Below are positions 16,334 through 27,300 of a stretch of DNA of 64,000 nt, in pieces. Origin of the DNA: Shewanella mangrovisoli (GTDB taxonomy: Bacteria; Pseudomonadota; Gammaproteobacteria; Enterobacterales; Shewanellaceae). The stretch covers positions 2,542,001 through 2,606,000 of the forward strand of contig NZ_CP080412.1 of assembly GCF_019457635.1 (NCBI RefSeq), given 5' to 3'. Position 1 is the first letter of the stretch. Every line of letters starts with the position of its first letter. The notes under the pieces are model-generated. The model did not search any database and was not told where the DNA came from. It saw only the letters and a program-made list of their open reading frames with translations. A program made the position numbers and the translations under genes.

Positions 16334-17245
16334 GTGGCACATTCTGGTTTAAGCCAACTATTACAACAACTTGAACAAGTATTATTAGGCAAGCCACGGC
16401 AAATTCGCTTAGCCCTCGCCTGTATTCTCGCCCGTGGGCACCTATTAATTGAAGATTTACCCGGCATGGGCAAAACCAGCCTGTCCCATGCCCTCGCCCA
16501 AAGCCTCGGCCTTAGCTATCAACGTATTCAATTTACCAGTGATATGCTGCCCGCCGATATTCTCGGGGTATCGATTTTTGATAAACACCAAGCGCAATTT
16601 GTGTTTCATCCGGGGCCGATTTTTAAACAGATGGTGCTAGCCGATGAGATTAACCGCGCCAGCCCTAAGACTCAGAGCGCCTTGCTCGAGGCGATGGCCG
16701 AGCAACAAATTTCTGTCGATGGCGTCACCCACAGATTACCTAATCCCTTTTTTGTGATTGCCACACAAAACCCCACGGAGCAATCGGGCACCTTTCCGCT
16801 GCCCGAATCCCAACTCGACCGCTTTATGATGCGGATTTCCATCGGTTATCCTAGCCATGATGCGGAGCTAGCGATGCTGAAAAGCGAGCAAACGCCGCAA
16901 ACCCTCGATAATTTACCCCAATGTTTAACCCCGCTGGCGTTAACCCAGTTGCAGGAACAATGCGACAAAGTCGCGGCGTCCGATGCGCTGCTCAATTATG
17001 TCTTAGCCTTAGTGCATGACTCGCGCAACCAAACCGATGCCGTCGGCTTATCGCCCCGCGCAACCAAAGCCCTGTTGCAGGCGGCTAAAGCATGGGCATT
17101 TTTAGAGGGAAGACACTATTTAGTCCCCGAAGATGTGCAAGCGGTGTTTTGCAGCGTGGCCGAACATCGACTGCGCACCAGCAGCCAATTGCAGGGGGAA
17201 GCGCTCTCGGAGCGGATCCTCGCCAGCGTCAATCCCATCATGTAA
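16334..17245 (+). CDS. MoxR-family AAA+ ATPase
   Basis: A 303-residue ATPase that probably acts as a chaperone in maturing protein complexes. I choose the GTG at 16334 because AAGGAG lies 6 bases upstream and the protein then begins AHSGLSQLLQQLEQVLLG like its relatives; the GTG at 16292 would add 14 residues with no ribosome site. Walker A is LPGMGKTS (about 46-53), Walker B VLADEINRASPK (about 106), and sensor 1 is in FFVIATQNPTEQ. It forms a typical trio with the DUF58 and transglutaminase genes downstream. Confidence 0.9.
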   Translation: MAHSGLSQLLQQLEQVLLGKPRQIRLALACILARGHLLIEDLPGMGKTSLSHALAQSLGLSYQRIQFTSDMLPADILGVSIFDKHQAQFVFHPGPIFKQMVLADEINRASPKTQSALLEAMAEQQISVDGVTHRLPNPFFVIATQNPTEQSGTFPLPESQLDRFMMRISIGYPSHDAELAMLKSEQTPQTLDNLPQCLTPLALTQLQEQCDKVAASDALLNYVLALVHDSRNQTDAVGLSPRATKALLQAAKAWAFLEGRHYLVPEDVQAVFCSVAEHRLRTSSQLQGEALSERILASVNPIM

Positions 17246-17295
17246 TGCCTTGCTAATCATATCGATAAGGATGCTCAGACTATGATGAGGACAGG

Positions 17296-18381
17296 ATGAA
17301 ACGAGTATTGACGGCTTTCTGGCAACGCTGGTTGGCAAGGCGCATGCCGCCCAGTTCTGAGTTTGTCCTCAGCCATCGCAGCATCTTTATTCTGCCCAGT
17401 GGCTTTGGTTTAGTCTGGCTTGCTCTGGTACTGCTGCTGTATCTGTTTGGCACTAACTATCAAAATAACCTAGTGATTGGGCTGAGTATTTTGCTACTCA
17501 GTCTATTTAATACCTGCATCCTCTACAGCTATAAAAATCTTGCGGGTTTGCGCCTTCGCGCGCTCACAGCACCTGAGGTGTATGCGGGCGAAACCATTAC
17601 CTTTCCGGTCCTGCTCACCTCAAGTCACAGCAGCCACAATATCAGCCTAAATTACCCCAATAATTTAGCTTACTTACTCAAACAAGTCGGCGCCGATGAG
17701 GTGCAAGCCTTGGTCTCGTTTGCCCATGATCGCCGCGGCCTAGTATCGCCTGGGCGACTTAAGATTGAATCCTTTTATCCCTTAGGGCTTTGCCGCGCTT
17801 GGTCCCATATTGATCTCGATAATGCGCACATTGTCTACGCCCATCCGATTGAAAGCCCTTTGCAGCTAAAAGCGGCCACCGAATCCGGTGAGGACGAACG
17901 GTTAGAACGAGCCGGAAAATACATTGCCGGCATCGATGAATACAAAGGGCTTAAGCCCCATGTGCTCGGCGAATCTCTCAAACAAGTGGCATGGAAACAA
18001 TGGGCTCAAGGGCGCGGCATGTTAACCAAGGAGTTCGAGCAGCCTCAGGGCGATCCCGTGTGGCTAACCTTAGTCCCCGATCCCGCGCAGCTTGAACAGC
18101 AATTAGGTCAGCTCAGTTGGCAAGTCAACCATTTAAGTCAGCAGGAGCAATATTTTGGTCTGTGGCTACAGCGTGTCGGGGCGGAAGATCTGATCCTCAC
18201 ACCCGATACAGGCAATGCCCATCGTATCGCCTGCCAAAGGGCACTGGCACTTTACGGACAAGATATCAGCACGCTGGATAAAACCGATAAACTGATGAAT
18301 AACCAAGGCGTTAGCCATAAGCACCCGCTTCCTCCCCATGGGCAAGGCGTTCATGCCGCAAAAATGGAGTCGCGGCGATGA
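17296..18381 (+). CDS. DUF58-domain membrane protein
   Basis: A 361-residue protein with two N-terminal membrane helices (about 31-70) and a DUF58 domain (related to von Willebrand A) in about residues 190-290; the landmark is AGKYIAGIDEYKGLKPHVLGESLKQVAWKQWA, here spanning about 210-240. It is thought to act as an adaptor for the MoxR ATPase; this is family knowledge, not proven here. The gene starts 50 bp after moxR and its end overlaps the next gene by 4 bp (ATGA), so it is translationally coupled. Confidence 0.88.
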   Translation: MKRVLTAFWQRWLARRMPPSSEFVLSHRSIFILPSGFGLVWLALVLLLYLFGTNYQNNLVIGLSILLLSLFNTCILYSYKNLAGLRLRALTAPEVYAGETITFPVLLTSSHSSHNISLNYPNNLAYLLKQVGADEVQALVSFAHDRRGLVSPGRLKIESFYPLGLCRAWSHIDLDNAHIVYAHPIESPLQLKAATESGEDERLERAGKYIAGIDEYKGLKPHVLGESLKQVAWKQWAQGRGMLTKEFEQPQGDPVWLTLVPDPAQLEQQLGQLSWQVNHLSQQEQYFGLWLQRVGAEDLILTPDTGNAHRIACQRALALYGQDISTLDKTDKLMNNQGVSHKHPLPPHGQGVHAAKMESRR

Positions 18382-20525
18382 CAACGCAAACTTCGACGCA
18401 TCAAAAAGTGAATCCATCTAAGCTGACAACCTATCATGCCAATGGGCCGCAGACGGGGGACAATATCAGCCGCCAAACGCTTTTTTGGCTGCTGCTCACC
18501 AATATTGCGGTACTCAGCCCCCTATTCGATAAAACGACGCCTTGGACCCTTGGGATCTGCGCCATTTGTCTCGTATGGCGAGTCGGCATCTATGTCGGCA
18601 AAGTGGCAAAACCACCACGCTACTTAGTCACTAGCCTTGCCATTGGCGCGGCAATTACGCTCGCGTTGGTATCGGGAGAGATTGGGCTATTAAACGCCTT
18701 AGTCAACCTGCTGATTTTAGGATATGCCTTAAAATACATTGAGATGCGAAGTGTTCGAGATGTGCGTGCCGTGGTGATTGTGGGCTACTTTTTAATTGCA
18801 CTGACCTTTATCGACCACCAATCCATGCTCAATACCGTGCATTTAATTGGTGTCACTATCATTAATACCTGCGTACTGGTGACCCTGTATCAAAGCAAAC
18901 ACAACTGGCAGCACACCGCTTGGATTGGCGCTAAATTATTGCTGCAGAGTGTACCTCTGGCGCTGCTGCTGTTTTTGGTGTTGCCGCGCTTTGCCCCGCT
19001 CTGGCTAGTCCCCAATATGAAGGAAGCCCAAACCGGACTCTCGGATACCCTTTCCGTGAGCGACATTAGCAAACTCACCCGCTCCTCCGCATTGGCTTTT
19101 AGGGTGAGCTTTACCGAGGCAAGACCCATCCAAGCCGAACTCTATTGGCGCGCGCTGGTGCTGGAAGATTACGACGGTCAAACCTGGCGCCAAGATGTCG
19201 GCATCAAACAAATTCAAAAGGATGCGCTGTTTTTTCCGCCCTCAAGGCCAGATCCCGCACGGCAACTCCCCTTAGCGATGATGGATGATACCGGCAACCA
19301 TGCGCCGCAGCGATACGACTATCAAGTGATTGTTGAACCCAGCCACCAGCCTTGGTTATTCGGGCTCGATGTGGCCTATAGCCAAGATGAAAAGGTCATC
19401 AATCTACCCGATTATCGGCTCTATTCCCTACGTAATGTCGATCAGCGCATGGGCTACAGTGCCCGTTCATTTCCTAAGTCCCAAATGGATCTCAAGTTAA
19501 CTGCCAAGCAGCGGCAAATAAACCTGAAACTGCCCGAAGACACTAACCCCAAAACTCTGGCGCTCGCCACCGAGTTTAAGGCCAACTATCCCGAGCCAAA
19601 GCTGCGTCTACTCGCCATGATGGGTTATTTTAATCGCGAACCGTTTTTCTACACCCTCACCCCGCCGCCCATTGGCCCGCAGCAAGTTGATGATTTTCTG
19701 TTTGAAAATAAAGCCGGATTTTGCGCCCATTACGCCTCCGCCTTTATCTTTATGGCGCGCGCCACTGGCTTACCCGCGCGTATGGTCACGGGCTATCAAG
19801 GGGGCGAATACAACCCGCAGGCCGATTACCTGAGTGTGTATCAATATATGGCCCACGCTTGGGCCGAAGTCTGGCTCGAGAATGAAGGTTGGGTACGATT
19901 CGATCCAACGGCCATGGTCGCCCCTAACCGTATCGAACAAGGCTTCGATGCCGAGTTTTCCCCCGAACAAAGCTACCTGCAAGAAAGCCCCTTTAGCAGT
20001 TTGCGCTTTAAAACCATGCCTTGGCTCAATGAGTTAAGGCAGCGCTTTGCCAGCCTAGATTATTACTGGAGTCTCTGGGTGCTCGGTTTCAATCAGGAGC
20101 GGCAAAACAAAGTGCTAAGCGGCATTCTAGGGGATGTCACTAAAACCAAGGTGGCGGTGTTTATGAGTGTGTGTATTAGCCTTATCGGCCTCTATATCGC
20201 CTACAGTGTGGGGCTGTTTCGCTTTAAACGGGAGCAGGATCCCATCAGCGCCAAGTACCAAGGCATTTGTCAGCGCCTCAGTAAATTTGGCATCACTCGC
20301 CCCGCTCACCTTGGCCCGAATGCCTTTGCCGAGCAGCTTATTGACACGCACCAGCAGCAATCCCCAGAGTTTTGCCGTGAGTTTGACACCCTGACCCAAA
20401 GCTATGTCGCGCTGAAATACCAACAGCTTGCGGACGGTGACTATCAAGCGGCGTTAAAGCGCTTTAATGCTGCCGCTAAAGCCCTTAACTGGCGACTATT
20501 TGGCCCGGGTAAACAGTTAAAATAG
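18378..20525 (+). CDS. TgpA-like membrane transglutaminase (DUF3488/DUF4129)
   Basis: A 715-residue protein. About five to six N-terminal helices (35-215), a periplasmic transglutaminase-like domain and a C-terminal helix (about 592-612) with a cytoplasmic DUF4129 tail. The triad is visible: Cys in NKAGFCAHYASAF, His in YMAHAWAEVW and Asp in WVRFDPTAMV. The Pseudomonas homologue TgpA is reported as essential, with an envelope-related role. It is the last gene of the MoxR-DUF58-TgpA operon. Confidence 0.9.
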   Translation: MTTQTSTHQKVNPSKLTTYHANGPQTGDNISRQTLFWLLLTNIAVLSPLFDKTTPWTLGICAICLVWRVGIYVGKVAKPPRYLVTSLAIGAAITLALVSGEIGLLNALVNLLILGYALKYIEMRSVRDVRAVVIVGYFLIALTFIDHQSMLNTVHLIGVTIINTCVLVTLYQSKHNWQHTAWIGAKLLLQSVPLALLLFLVLPRFAPLWLVPNMKEAQTGLSDTLSVSDISKLTRSSALAFRVSFTEARPIQAELYWRALVLEDYDGQTWRQDVGIKQIQKDALFFPPSRPDPARQLPLAMMDDTGNHAPQRYDYQVIVEPSHQPWLFGLDVAYSQDEKVINLPDYRLYSLRNVDQRMGYSARSFPKSQMDLKLTAKQRQINLKLPEDTNPKTLALATEFKANYPEPKLRLLAMMGYFNREPFFYTLTPPPIGPQQVDDFLFENKAGFCAHYASAFIFMARATGLPARMVTGYQGGEYNPQADYLSVYQYMAHAWAEVWLENEGWVRFDPTAMVAPNRIEQGFDAEFSPEQSYLQESPFSSLRFKTMPWLNELRQRFASLDYYWSLWVLGFNQERQNKVLSGILGDVTKTKVAVFMSVCISLIGLYIAYSVGLFRFKREQDPISAKYQGICQRLSKFGITRPAHLGPNAFAEQLIDTHQQQSPEFCREFDTLTQSYVALKYQQLADGDYQAALKRFNAAAKALNWRLFGPGKQLK

Positions 20526-20634
20526 GCGGGATAAACCGTAGGCGGACAAGATTGTTGAATCTTATAAATCAGTCACATAGAATTGCCAAGCCACTTTGCT
20601 ATGCATAACAGCAATCCCCAATCGTGAGTCGAAT

Positions 20635-23600
20635 ATGCTGAAGTTAATCCAATCCAATCAAATGGAAGTGCTCTGTGCCCATCTTGCCGCGTATTTGCGC
20701 CAGCCGCTACCCGGCGCGGCGTTATTGCAAAGTGAGCATATTTTGGTGCAAAGCCCCGGGATGTCGACTTGGTTACGCCTTGAAATTGCAAAACAAAATG
20801 GTATTGCCGCTGCGCTGGAATTCCCGCTACCTTCAAGCTTTATTTGGCAACTGTGCCACGATTTACTCCCCAATGTCCCCAAGGAAAACGCCTTCACTAA
20901 GGCGGCAATGACCTGGAAGCTGATGCAGCTACTGCCACGGCTACTGGATGAACCTTCCTTTGGGCCACTGCGCCATTATTTGGGCCATAGCTTAGACAAG
21001 GTGGAATCGAGCGCGGCTGACCTCAATAGCAACCATCAGCTTGGCGCCGTAAGCGCCGATGATATTAAGCTTTACCAACTTTGCGGTCGCATCGCCGATA
21101 TCTTCGACCAATATTTGGTTTATCGCCCAGACTGGATTGCCGCGTGGAAAGCCAATGAACCGCTCGAATCGCTCAAATTGAACGAGGAGCAAAGCTGGCA
21201 ACCCATCCTCTGGCGTGCGCTGATTGCCTACAACCGTGATGAGCTGCGTCAAAGCCACTACCACAGGGCCAATCTGCATCAGGATTTGATTGCTGCATTG
21301 GGGGATAGCGCCAATTCACTCGCAAAATTGCCGCAACGTTTATTTGTGTTTGGGATCTCCTCCATGGCGCCCCAAACTATCGATGTGCTCCACCAGCTCG
21401 CGAGCCGCATCGATGTGATTATCTTAAGCCTTAGCCCCTGTCAGCATTATTGGGGCGACATTATCGACCCACGCCATCGGGCGCGAATGGCATTGCAATA
21501 TGCCGGAAAACGCCAATTAGCCGAGCAATGGGAAGATAAACTCGAAGTCGGCAATCCCCTGCTAGCCAACAATGGCAAGATGGGCCGTGAATTACTCGAT
21601 ATGCTGCTCGAACTGCCACCAGAACACTGTGACTTCGGGGACGATGTGTACTGCGAGCCCTGCGGCGATCCTAACGATCCCCACGCCAACGCCAGTATGC
21701 TGGCCGGGGTGCAATACGATATCTTAGAAATGCAGACGCTCGATAGGGTACTCGGGCCGGATGCTGAGCTATATAAAGAGGTCGCGAATCGTCGAGTATT
21801 AACAGCCGACGATGATTCAATTCAAATCAAGAGTTGCCACAGCCCGCTTAGGGAAGTCGAAACCCTGCACGATCATTTACTCGATCTGCTGGATAGCGAC
21901 AACCAACTCACGCCCAAAGACATAGTAGTAATGATGCCGGATGTCGCGGCCTACGCGCCCTATATCGATGCGGTGTTTGCGGCCAAACAGGGACTGGAAT
22001 ATATCCCCTACGCCATTGCCGACCGCGGCGCGGCGCAGGAATCGCCACTCATTAATAGCTTTTTGAATTTACTCAATATTAATCAGAGCCGCTTCGGACT
22101 GACCGATATTTTAAGCATTCTCGAAGTCCCAGCCATTTTGCGACGTTTTCAGCTCGAGGAAGACGAGCTGCCACTCATTCGCCGTTGGTTAGATGAAGCC
22201 GGTGTGCGTTGGGGCCGCGATGAACAGAGCCGCCTTAAGCAGGGCGTGCCCGCCTTCGAGCAAAACTCCTGGGCCTTTGGCATAAAACGCTTAATCTTAG
22301 GTTATGCCTTACGGGACGATGCACCGCTATATCAATCATCCCCGCAGGGAATGCACTATTTAACCGTTGCAGGGGTGGAGGGCCAATCGGCACAGGCTCT
22401 TGGCAAGCTGTTGAACTTTATTGAAGTCCTCGATGAAACCACCCAAGTATTAGCCAAGGCGCAAGCGCCCTCATTGCGATTACTCGAACTCACCGAACTG
22501 TTAAATGCCTTTTACGCCCCCGATGAGGATGAACGTGAGCAGTTGCAGGAGATTCGCGATGCGATTGCCGCTTTAGAGCAAGAGCTGCTTGCCGCAAGCC
22601 CTGCCGATATGGGGGCACAGGCCAACGACTTAGATTTAAGCATCGAAGTGCTGGCGCTCTGGTTTAATCAACGCTTAACCGAGTCACGTGTCGGCCAGCG
22701 ATACCTCGCGGGCAGCGTGAATTTTTGTACCTTAATGCCGATGCGCTCGATTCCCTTCAAGGTGGTGTGTCTGCTGGGTATGAATGATGGTGCCTATCCT
22801 AGGGTGCAACATCCAGTGGGCTTTGATCTGATGGCCCATTTTGGTGCGCGCAAAGGCGATCGCTCCCGCAGATTAGATGATAGATACTTGTTTTTAGAAG
22901 CGTTACTCTCGGCTCGGGAGCAGCTGTATATCAGCTATATTGGCCGTAGTGAACGGGATAACTCGGAGCGTATTCCATCTATGCTGGTCTCTGAGCTGAT
23001 TGAATATTGCCAGTTATGTTATTTGCCTGAATCCCTTGCGGCAGAAGCTGCTAATGTCAGTAACGAAGATGCTCAGCAGGCATTGCTTGAGGCTATTGTG
23101 AGCCATCAGCCGCTGCAACCTTTTGATCCTAAACTGTATCAAGCAGCACTGGCGCAAACGCCCGCCTCTAACGGGATAAAACAGAGTTATAGTCAGCAGT
23201 GGTGTCCGCCCGATAGCAATAGTCAGTTGCAGCATGGTCGATTTATTGAAGCCCATACCCAGATAGTGCTCGAAGATGGCGCAATTGGTGACAGTGAGAC
23301 CCAACAGGATATTGAGCCCCTTGGCGAAGCAGAGCATGTCGATATCTCAGCCTTTATTCGCTTCTTTCGCAATCCCGCGCAGTATTTCTTTAATCGTACC
23401 CTGAAAGTCGATTTAAACCTGAATATTCAAGCGGATGATAACGATGAGCCCTTTAGCCTTAATGCGTTAGAGCGCTATTTATTACAGGCTCAGCTCCTTG
23501 GTGATGCGCTCGAGCAAGGGCAAAACGAACCCAGCACTGAACTGTTACAACGCCTTAAGGCCAGTGGTAATTTGCCAATGCAGCCCTTTGATGATCTGCT

Positions 23601-24348
23601 GCTGCGTCAATACAGCCATGATATTGCGCCGCTGATTGGCAGAACCCTGTTTATGCGCGGCGATGTTGCTCCCCGCCATGCCGATATTCGGCTCAGCTTT
23701 GAGTTACCCCACACTCAGAGTGTAGGGACTCAGTTAAAGGCCAAGCGGGTGATCCTCGAAGGCCGAATCGATGATATCAGCCCTAAGGGATTGGTGACTT
23801 GCCGTCCAGGCAGTGCCCATGGGCGGGACATTTTAGCCCTGTATTTGCGCCATTTATGTTTGATGGCCGCGGGAGTGACTCAACCTAGCGACCTGCAACC
23901 TAGCTATCTGCTGGATATGGGGCATTTTCATGCCCTCGCGCCCATTACGCCAGCGCTTGCCCATGCGCAGCTCGCCAACTTATTACTGCTTTTTTATCAG
24001 GGCCAAATTCATCCCCTGTGTTTTATGCCAAGAACCTCCCTCGCCTATGCCAGCGCTGAGGCGGATGAAGAGGAAGACCCACACACAAGCACAGACCCGC
24101 ACAAAGCCCGGCTCGAAGCGGCGCAAAGCGAATGGCTGGACGAACAAGGTGAACTTGGCGAAGGCACAGATCCCCATTATCAGCGGCTGTTTCATTTTCC
24201 CGACGACTTTACCGAGGCACATTTTGGCAAGCTCGCCGATGACATCTATCGGCCAATGCTTAGCCTGTATCACAAGGATACCCTCGCCCAACTCGAGGAA
24301 TTTGCCCTGAATGAAGCCCCAACCGCCACGACAGAGGGAGCAGACTGA
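20635..24348 (+). CDS. recC: Exodeoxyribonuclease V, gamma subunit RecC
   Basis: RecC of the RecBCD helicase-nuclease, the subunit that scans for Chi and splits the strands. The ATG at 20635 (MLKLIQSNQMEVL) aligns with the start of E. coli RecC; the 13 extra upstream codons are unlikely to be used. The product is 1237 residues, somewhat longer than E. coli RecC (1122). Conserved blocks seen are SPGMSTWLRLEIA (about 40), IKSCHSPLREVETLHD (about 400) and MPMRSIPFKVVCLLGMNDG (about 700). A long acidic insertion lies near residues 1130-1160. Its TGA overlaps the recB ATG. Confidence 0.95.
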   Translation: MLKLIQSNQMEVLCAHLAAYLRQPLPGAALLQSEHILVQSPGMSTWLRLEIAKQNGIAAALEFPLPSSFIWQLCHDLLPNVPKENAFTKAAMTWKLMQLLPRLLDEPSFGPLRHYLGHSLDKVESSAADLNSNHQLGAVSADDIKLYQLCGRIADIFDQYLVYRPDWIAAWKANEPLESLKLNEEQSWQPILWRALIAYNRDELRQSHYHRANLHQDLIAALGDSANSLAKLPQRLFVFGISSMAPQTIDVLHQLASRIDVIILSLSPCQHYWGDIIDPRHRARMALQYAGKRQLAEQWEDKLEVGNPLLANNGKMGRELLDMLLELPPEHCDFGDDVYCEPCGDPNDPHANASMLAGVQYDILEMQTLDRVLGPDAELYKEVANRRVLTADDDSIQIKSCHSPLREVETLHDHLLDLLDSDNQLTPKDIVVMMPDVAAYAPYIDAVFAAKQGLEYIPYAIADRGAAQESPLINSFLNLLNINQSRFGLTDILSILEVPAILRRFQLEEDELPLIRRWLDEAGVRWGRDEQSRLKQGVPAFEQNSWAFGIKRLILGYALRDDAPLYQSSPQGMHYLTVAGVEGQSAQALGKLLNFIEVLDETTQVLAKAQAPSLRLLELTELLNAFYAPDEDEREQLQEIRDAIAALEQELLAASPADMGAQANDLDLSIEVLALWFNQRLTESRVGQRYLAGSVNFCTLMPMRSIPFKVVCLLGMNDGAYPRVQHPVGFDLMAHFGARKGDRSRRLDDRYLFLEALLSAREQLYISYIGRSERDNSERIPSMLVSELIEYCQLCYLPESLAAEAANVSNEDAQQALLEAIVSHQPLQPFDPKLYQAALAQTPASNGIKQSYSQQWCPPDSNSQLQHGRFIEAHTQIVLEDGAIGDSETQQDIEPLGEAEHVDISAFIRFFRNPAQYFFNRTLKVDLNLNIQADDNDEPFSLNALERYLLQAQLLGDALEQGQNEPSTELLQRLKASGNLPMQPFDDLLLRQYSHDIAPLIGRTLFMRGDVAPRHADIRLSFELPHTQSVGTQLKAKRVILEGRIDDISPKGLVTCRPGSAHGRDILALYLRHLCLMAAGVTQPSDLQPSYLLDMGHFHALAPITPALAHAQLANLLLLFYQGQIHPLCFMPRTSLAYASAEADEEEDPHTSTDPHKARLEAAQSEWLDEQGELGEGTDPHYQRLFHFPDDFTEAHFGKLADDIYRPMLSLYHKDTLAQLEEFALNEAPTATTEGAD

Positions 24349-27300
24349 TGACTAAGGTATCACCCGCTTTACCGTTAGATCCGCTCACCCTGCCATTTGG
24401 CGGCAGTCGCTTAATCGAGGCCAGTGCGGGCACGGGTAAAACCTACACCATTTCAGGTCTGTATCTGAGATTACTGCTTGGGGATGGCTTAGGCGAACCG
24501 CTCAATTGTGAACAAATTCTGGTCGTGACCTTTACCAATGCCGCCACTGAGGAGCTGAGGGATAGGATTCGCCGCCGCATTCAGGTAGCCTTTAAGTGTT
24601 TCTTAGGGCTTGAGATTAACGATCCTTTTGTGCAGGCGCTGTACGATAAGACCCCTGAAGCCGAGCGCGCTATCGCCCTGAGACGCTTCGACTTGGCGCT
24701 CAAATCCCTCGACGAAGCGGCGATTTTTACCATTCACGGATTTTGCCAACGGATTTTGGCCGATCTCGCCTTCGAATCATCATTGTTGTTCGAGTCTGAT
24801 TTCACCTTAGACGACAGCGAGTTTTTACACCATGCGGTGCGGGACTTTTGGCGTGAGGCCTGCTATCCGCTACCTGAGTATTTAGCCCAAATCATTGCCA
24901 GCGAATTTGGCGATCCCGACGGATTAGTCAAGCAGCTAAGGGCCTTGCTCGGTGCCAGTGAGGTCAAACCGCTTCAACCTGTGCAGCCCTTTGCTCGTTT
25001 GGCAGAGTCCTTAAGCCAGAGTGTGCAGCGCTTTAAACTCGCCTGGCCGCGTGGCCGCGACGCACTGTTAGAGTTACTTCATAGCCTGCCACTTAACGGC
25101 CAACGTTTTGGTAAAGCGAGCGACAATTACCCTAAACTCGCGGAAATGTTCGACCAGCTGGATAACTTCTTAGCCTTTGGTCACGGCTTACCGCCGCTCA
25201 AAGTGCTCGAAGCGCTGTCGTTATCCGAGCTTAAGCTGAATAAAGGCGGCGTGCTCCCAAGTGTGAGCGAGGCGCCACTACTTGACCATATGGAGCAGTT
25301 AGCCGCGCTGATTAATGCGATTAAACCCGCATTTCTTTACAGCGCCGAACAAGGGATCAGCGAGCGTTTTGCCAAGCAAAAACAACAGAAAAATGTGCTG
25401 ACACCAGATGATCTGCTCACCACCTTGGCAGCGGCAATGCAGGCCAATCCCGACACTTTGCCTAAGGCAGTGGCGAGTCGCTTCCCCGTGGCCTTAATCG
25501 ATGAGTTCCAAGATACGGATCCACTGCAATTTGCTATTTTCTCAGGGATTTATCAAACCCGTTTGGGGCTTGATACTCAAAATTCGGCGGCTGAACCTAA
25601 GCCTCGCACGGATAGCAAATTAAGCCTGCTGATGATTGGTGACCCTAAACAGGCGATTTATGCCTTCCGCGGCGCCGATATTTACACTTATATCGAGGCG
25701 CGCAGACAGACCCAGGCGCACTATTTCCTCGATACTAACTATCGCTCGAGTCGCAATCTGGTGGCCGGAGTAAATCATTTATTTGCCCAGCATTCGGATC
25801 CTTTTATCAGCCAATCGATTCCCTTCGATCCAGTAAAGACGCCAGCCAGTGCGGCGGCCAAACAACTCGTTGAGCATGCGCCCAATAGTGCCGCACTGCG
25901 GTTAAAACTCTTGAGTGAAGGCGAAACTGGGCTCAATAAGGCCAGTGCTCGGCAAACCTTGGCCGAAGACACCGCCGCCGAAATCACCCGTTTGCTGACG
26001 CAGGCCGCCAATGGTCAATGCCGTACGCCCAAAGGGCCATTAATTGCTAAAGATATCGCCATCTTAGTGCGCGATAGAAACGAAGCGGCCGTGATGAAAA
26101 CCGCGCTGAGCAAGCGCCAGATTGGCGCCGTCTTTTTAAGTCGCGACAGCGTATTTGAAACCGTCGAAGCGCGGGAAATGGCGCTCATTCTGCGCGCCTT
26201 GGCCAGCCCCAAGGACGAGCGCGCCCTGCGTAGCGCCCTTGCGACCGCCCTGCTTGGTTATCGCGCCGAGCAAATCCATGCCTTTAACCAAGATGAAGAG
26301 CAGCGCCAAAGATTGCTGGAGCAGTTTTTTGAGCTGCACCAGATCTGGCAAAAACGCGGCATTATGCCAGCGCTGCTCAGCCTAGCCAATGCGACCCAGA
26401 TGGTTGCGCGTCTACTGCATTCTCCCGTTCCGACAAGCATTGACCAAGCGGAGCAAGATGCAACCGCTCATCTTGAGGCGAGCAATGGCGAACGTCGACT
26501 CACGGATTTTCGCCACTTAGCCGAGCTGTTACAGCAAAAGGCGACCGAAATCGATGGGATCAGTGCCCTGCTTAACTGGTATGAGCAACAACTGATTGAT
26601 AACACAGGGACAGATGAGCAGCAGCTACGCCTTGAAAGCGAGCAAAACTTAGTGCAAATCGTCACCATCCATAAGAGCAAGGGGCTGGAATACCCAGTGT
26701 GCTTTGTGCCCTTTGTCAGCCTCGCGCGGGACAATCGCCGCCGCCCGACGCCCATGCTCTACCACAGAACCAATGCCGATGGCGCGCAGGAGCTGGTATG
26801 GGATTTAGAAGGCACGGATGAAGGTTGGGAACAGGCAAAGCAGGAAACCTTGGCCGAAGATCTGCGTCTGCTCTATGTGGCGCTCACCCGCCCCGTGTAT
26901 CTGTGCTATTTGTACATCGCCAACCATAGCCGCATGTTAAAGGCAGGACTTAAGAGCCAGCTGCATGAAACCGCCATAGGTTATCTGCTTGGGATCACTG
27001 ACACTGATTGTGATTTTTCCCGTCTGCAAAATGCCGCCAAGGCGCTGGTCGCGGGTCTCGAGGCGAGTCAGCCTGCGATCAGCATTGAAGTGGTGGCCGA
27101 CGACATTGAGGCTAATAAACTGCATACGGGGGGAAGTGATTCTCATACCTTGAGTGCCCGTAAGGTCAGCCGTCAGTATCGTACTCCATGGCGCGTTGGC
27201 AGTTATTCTGGCTTAGTTAAAAATACGCCCCACGCTAAAGCCACTCCTGGCGCCGATGATGAGGTCAATGCCGTATTGGGCACTGATACCACAAATAGCG

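Noticed and set aside
16056..16397. 113-codon reverse frame over the fold-back element before moxR
   Set aside because: It runs across the inverted-repeat structure and into the moxR start; no ribosome site or family resemblance.
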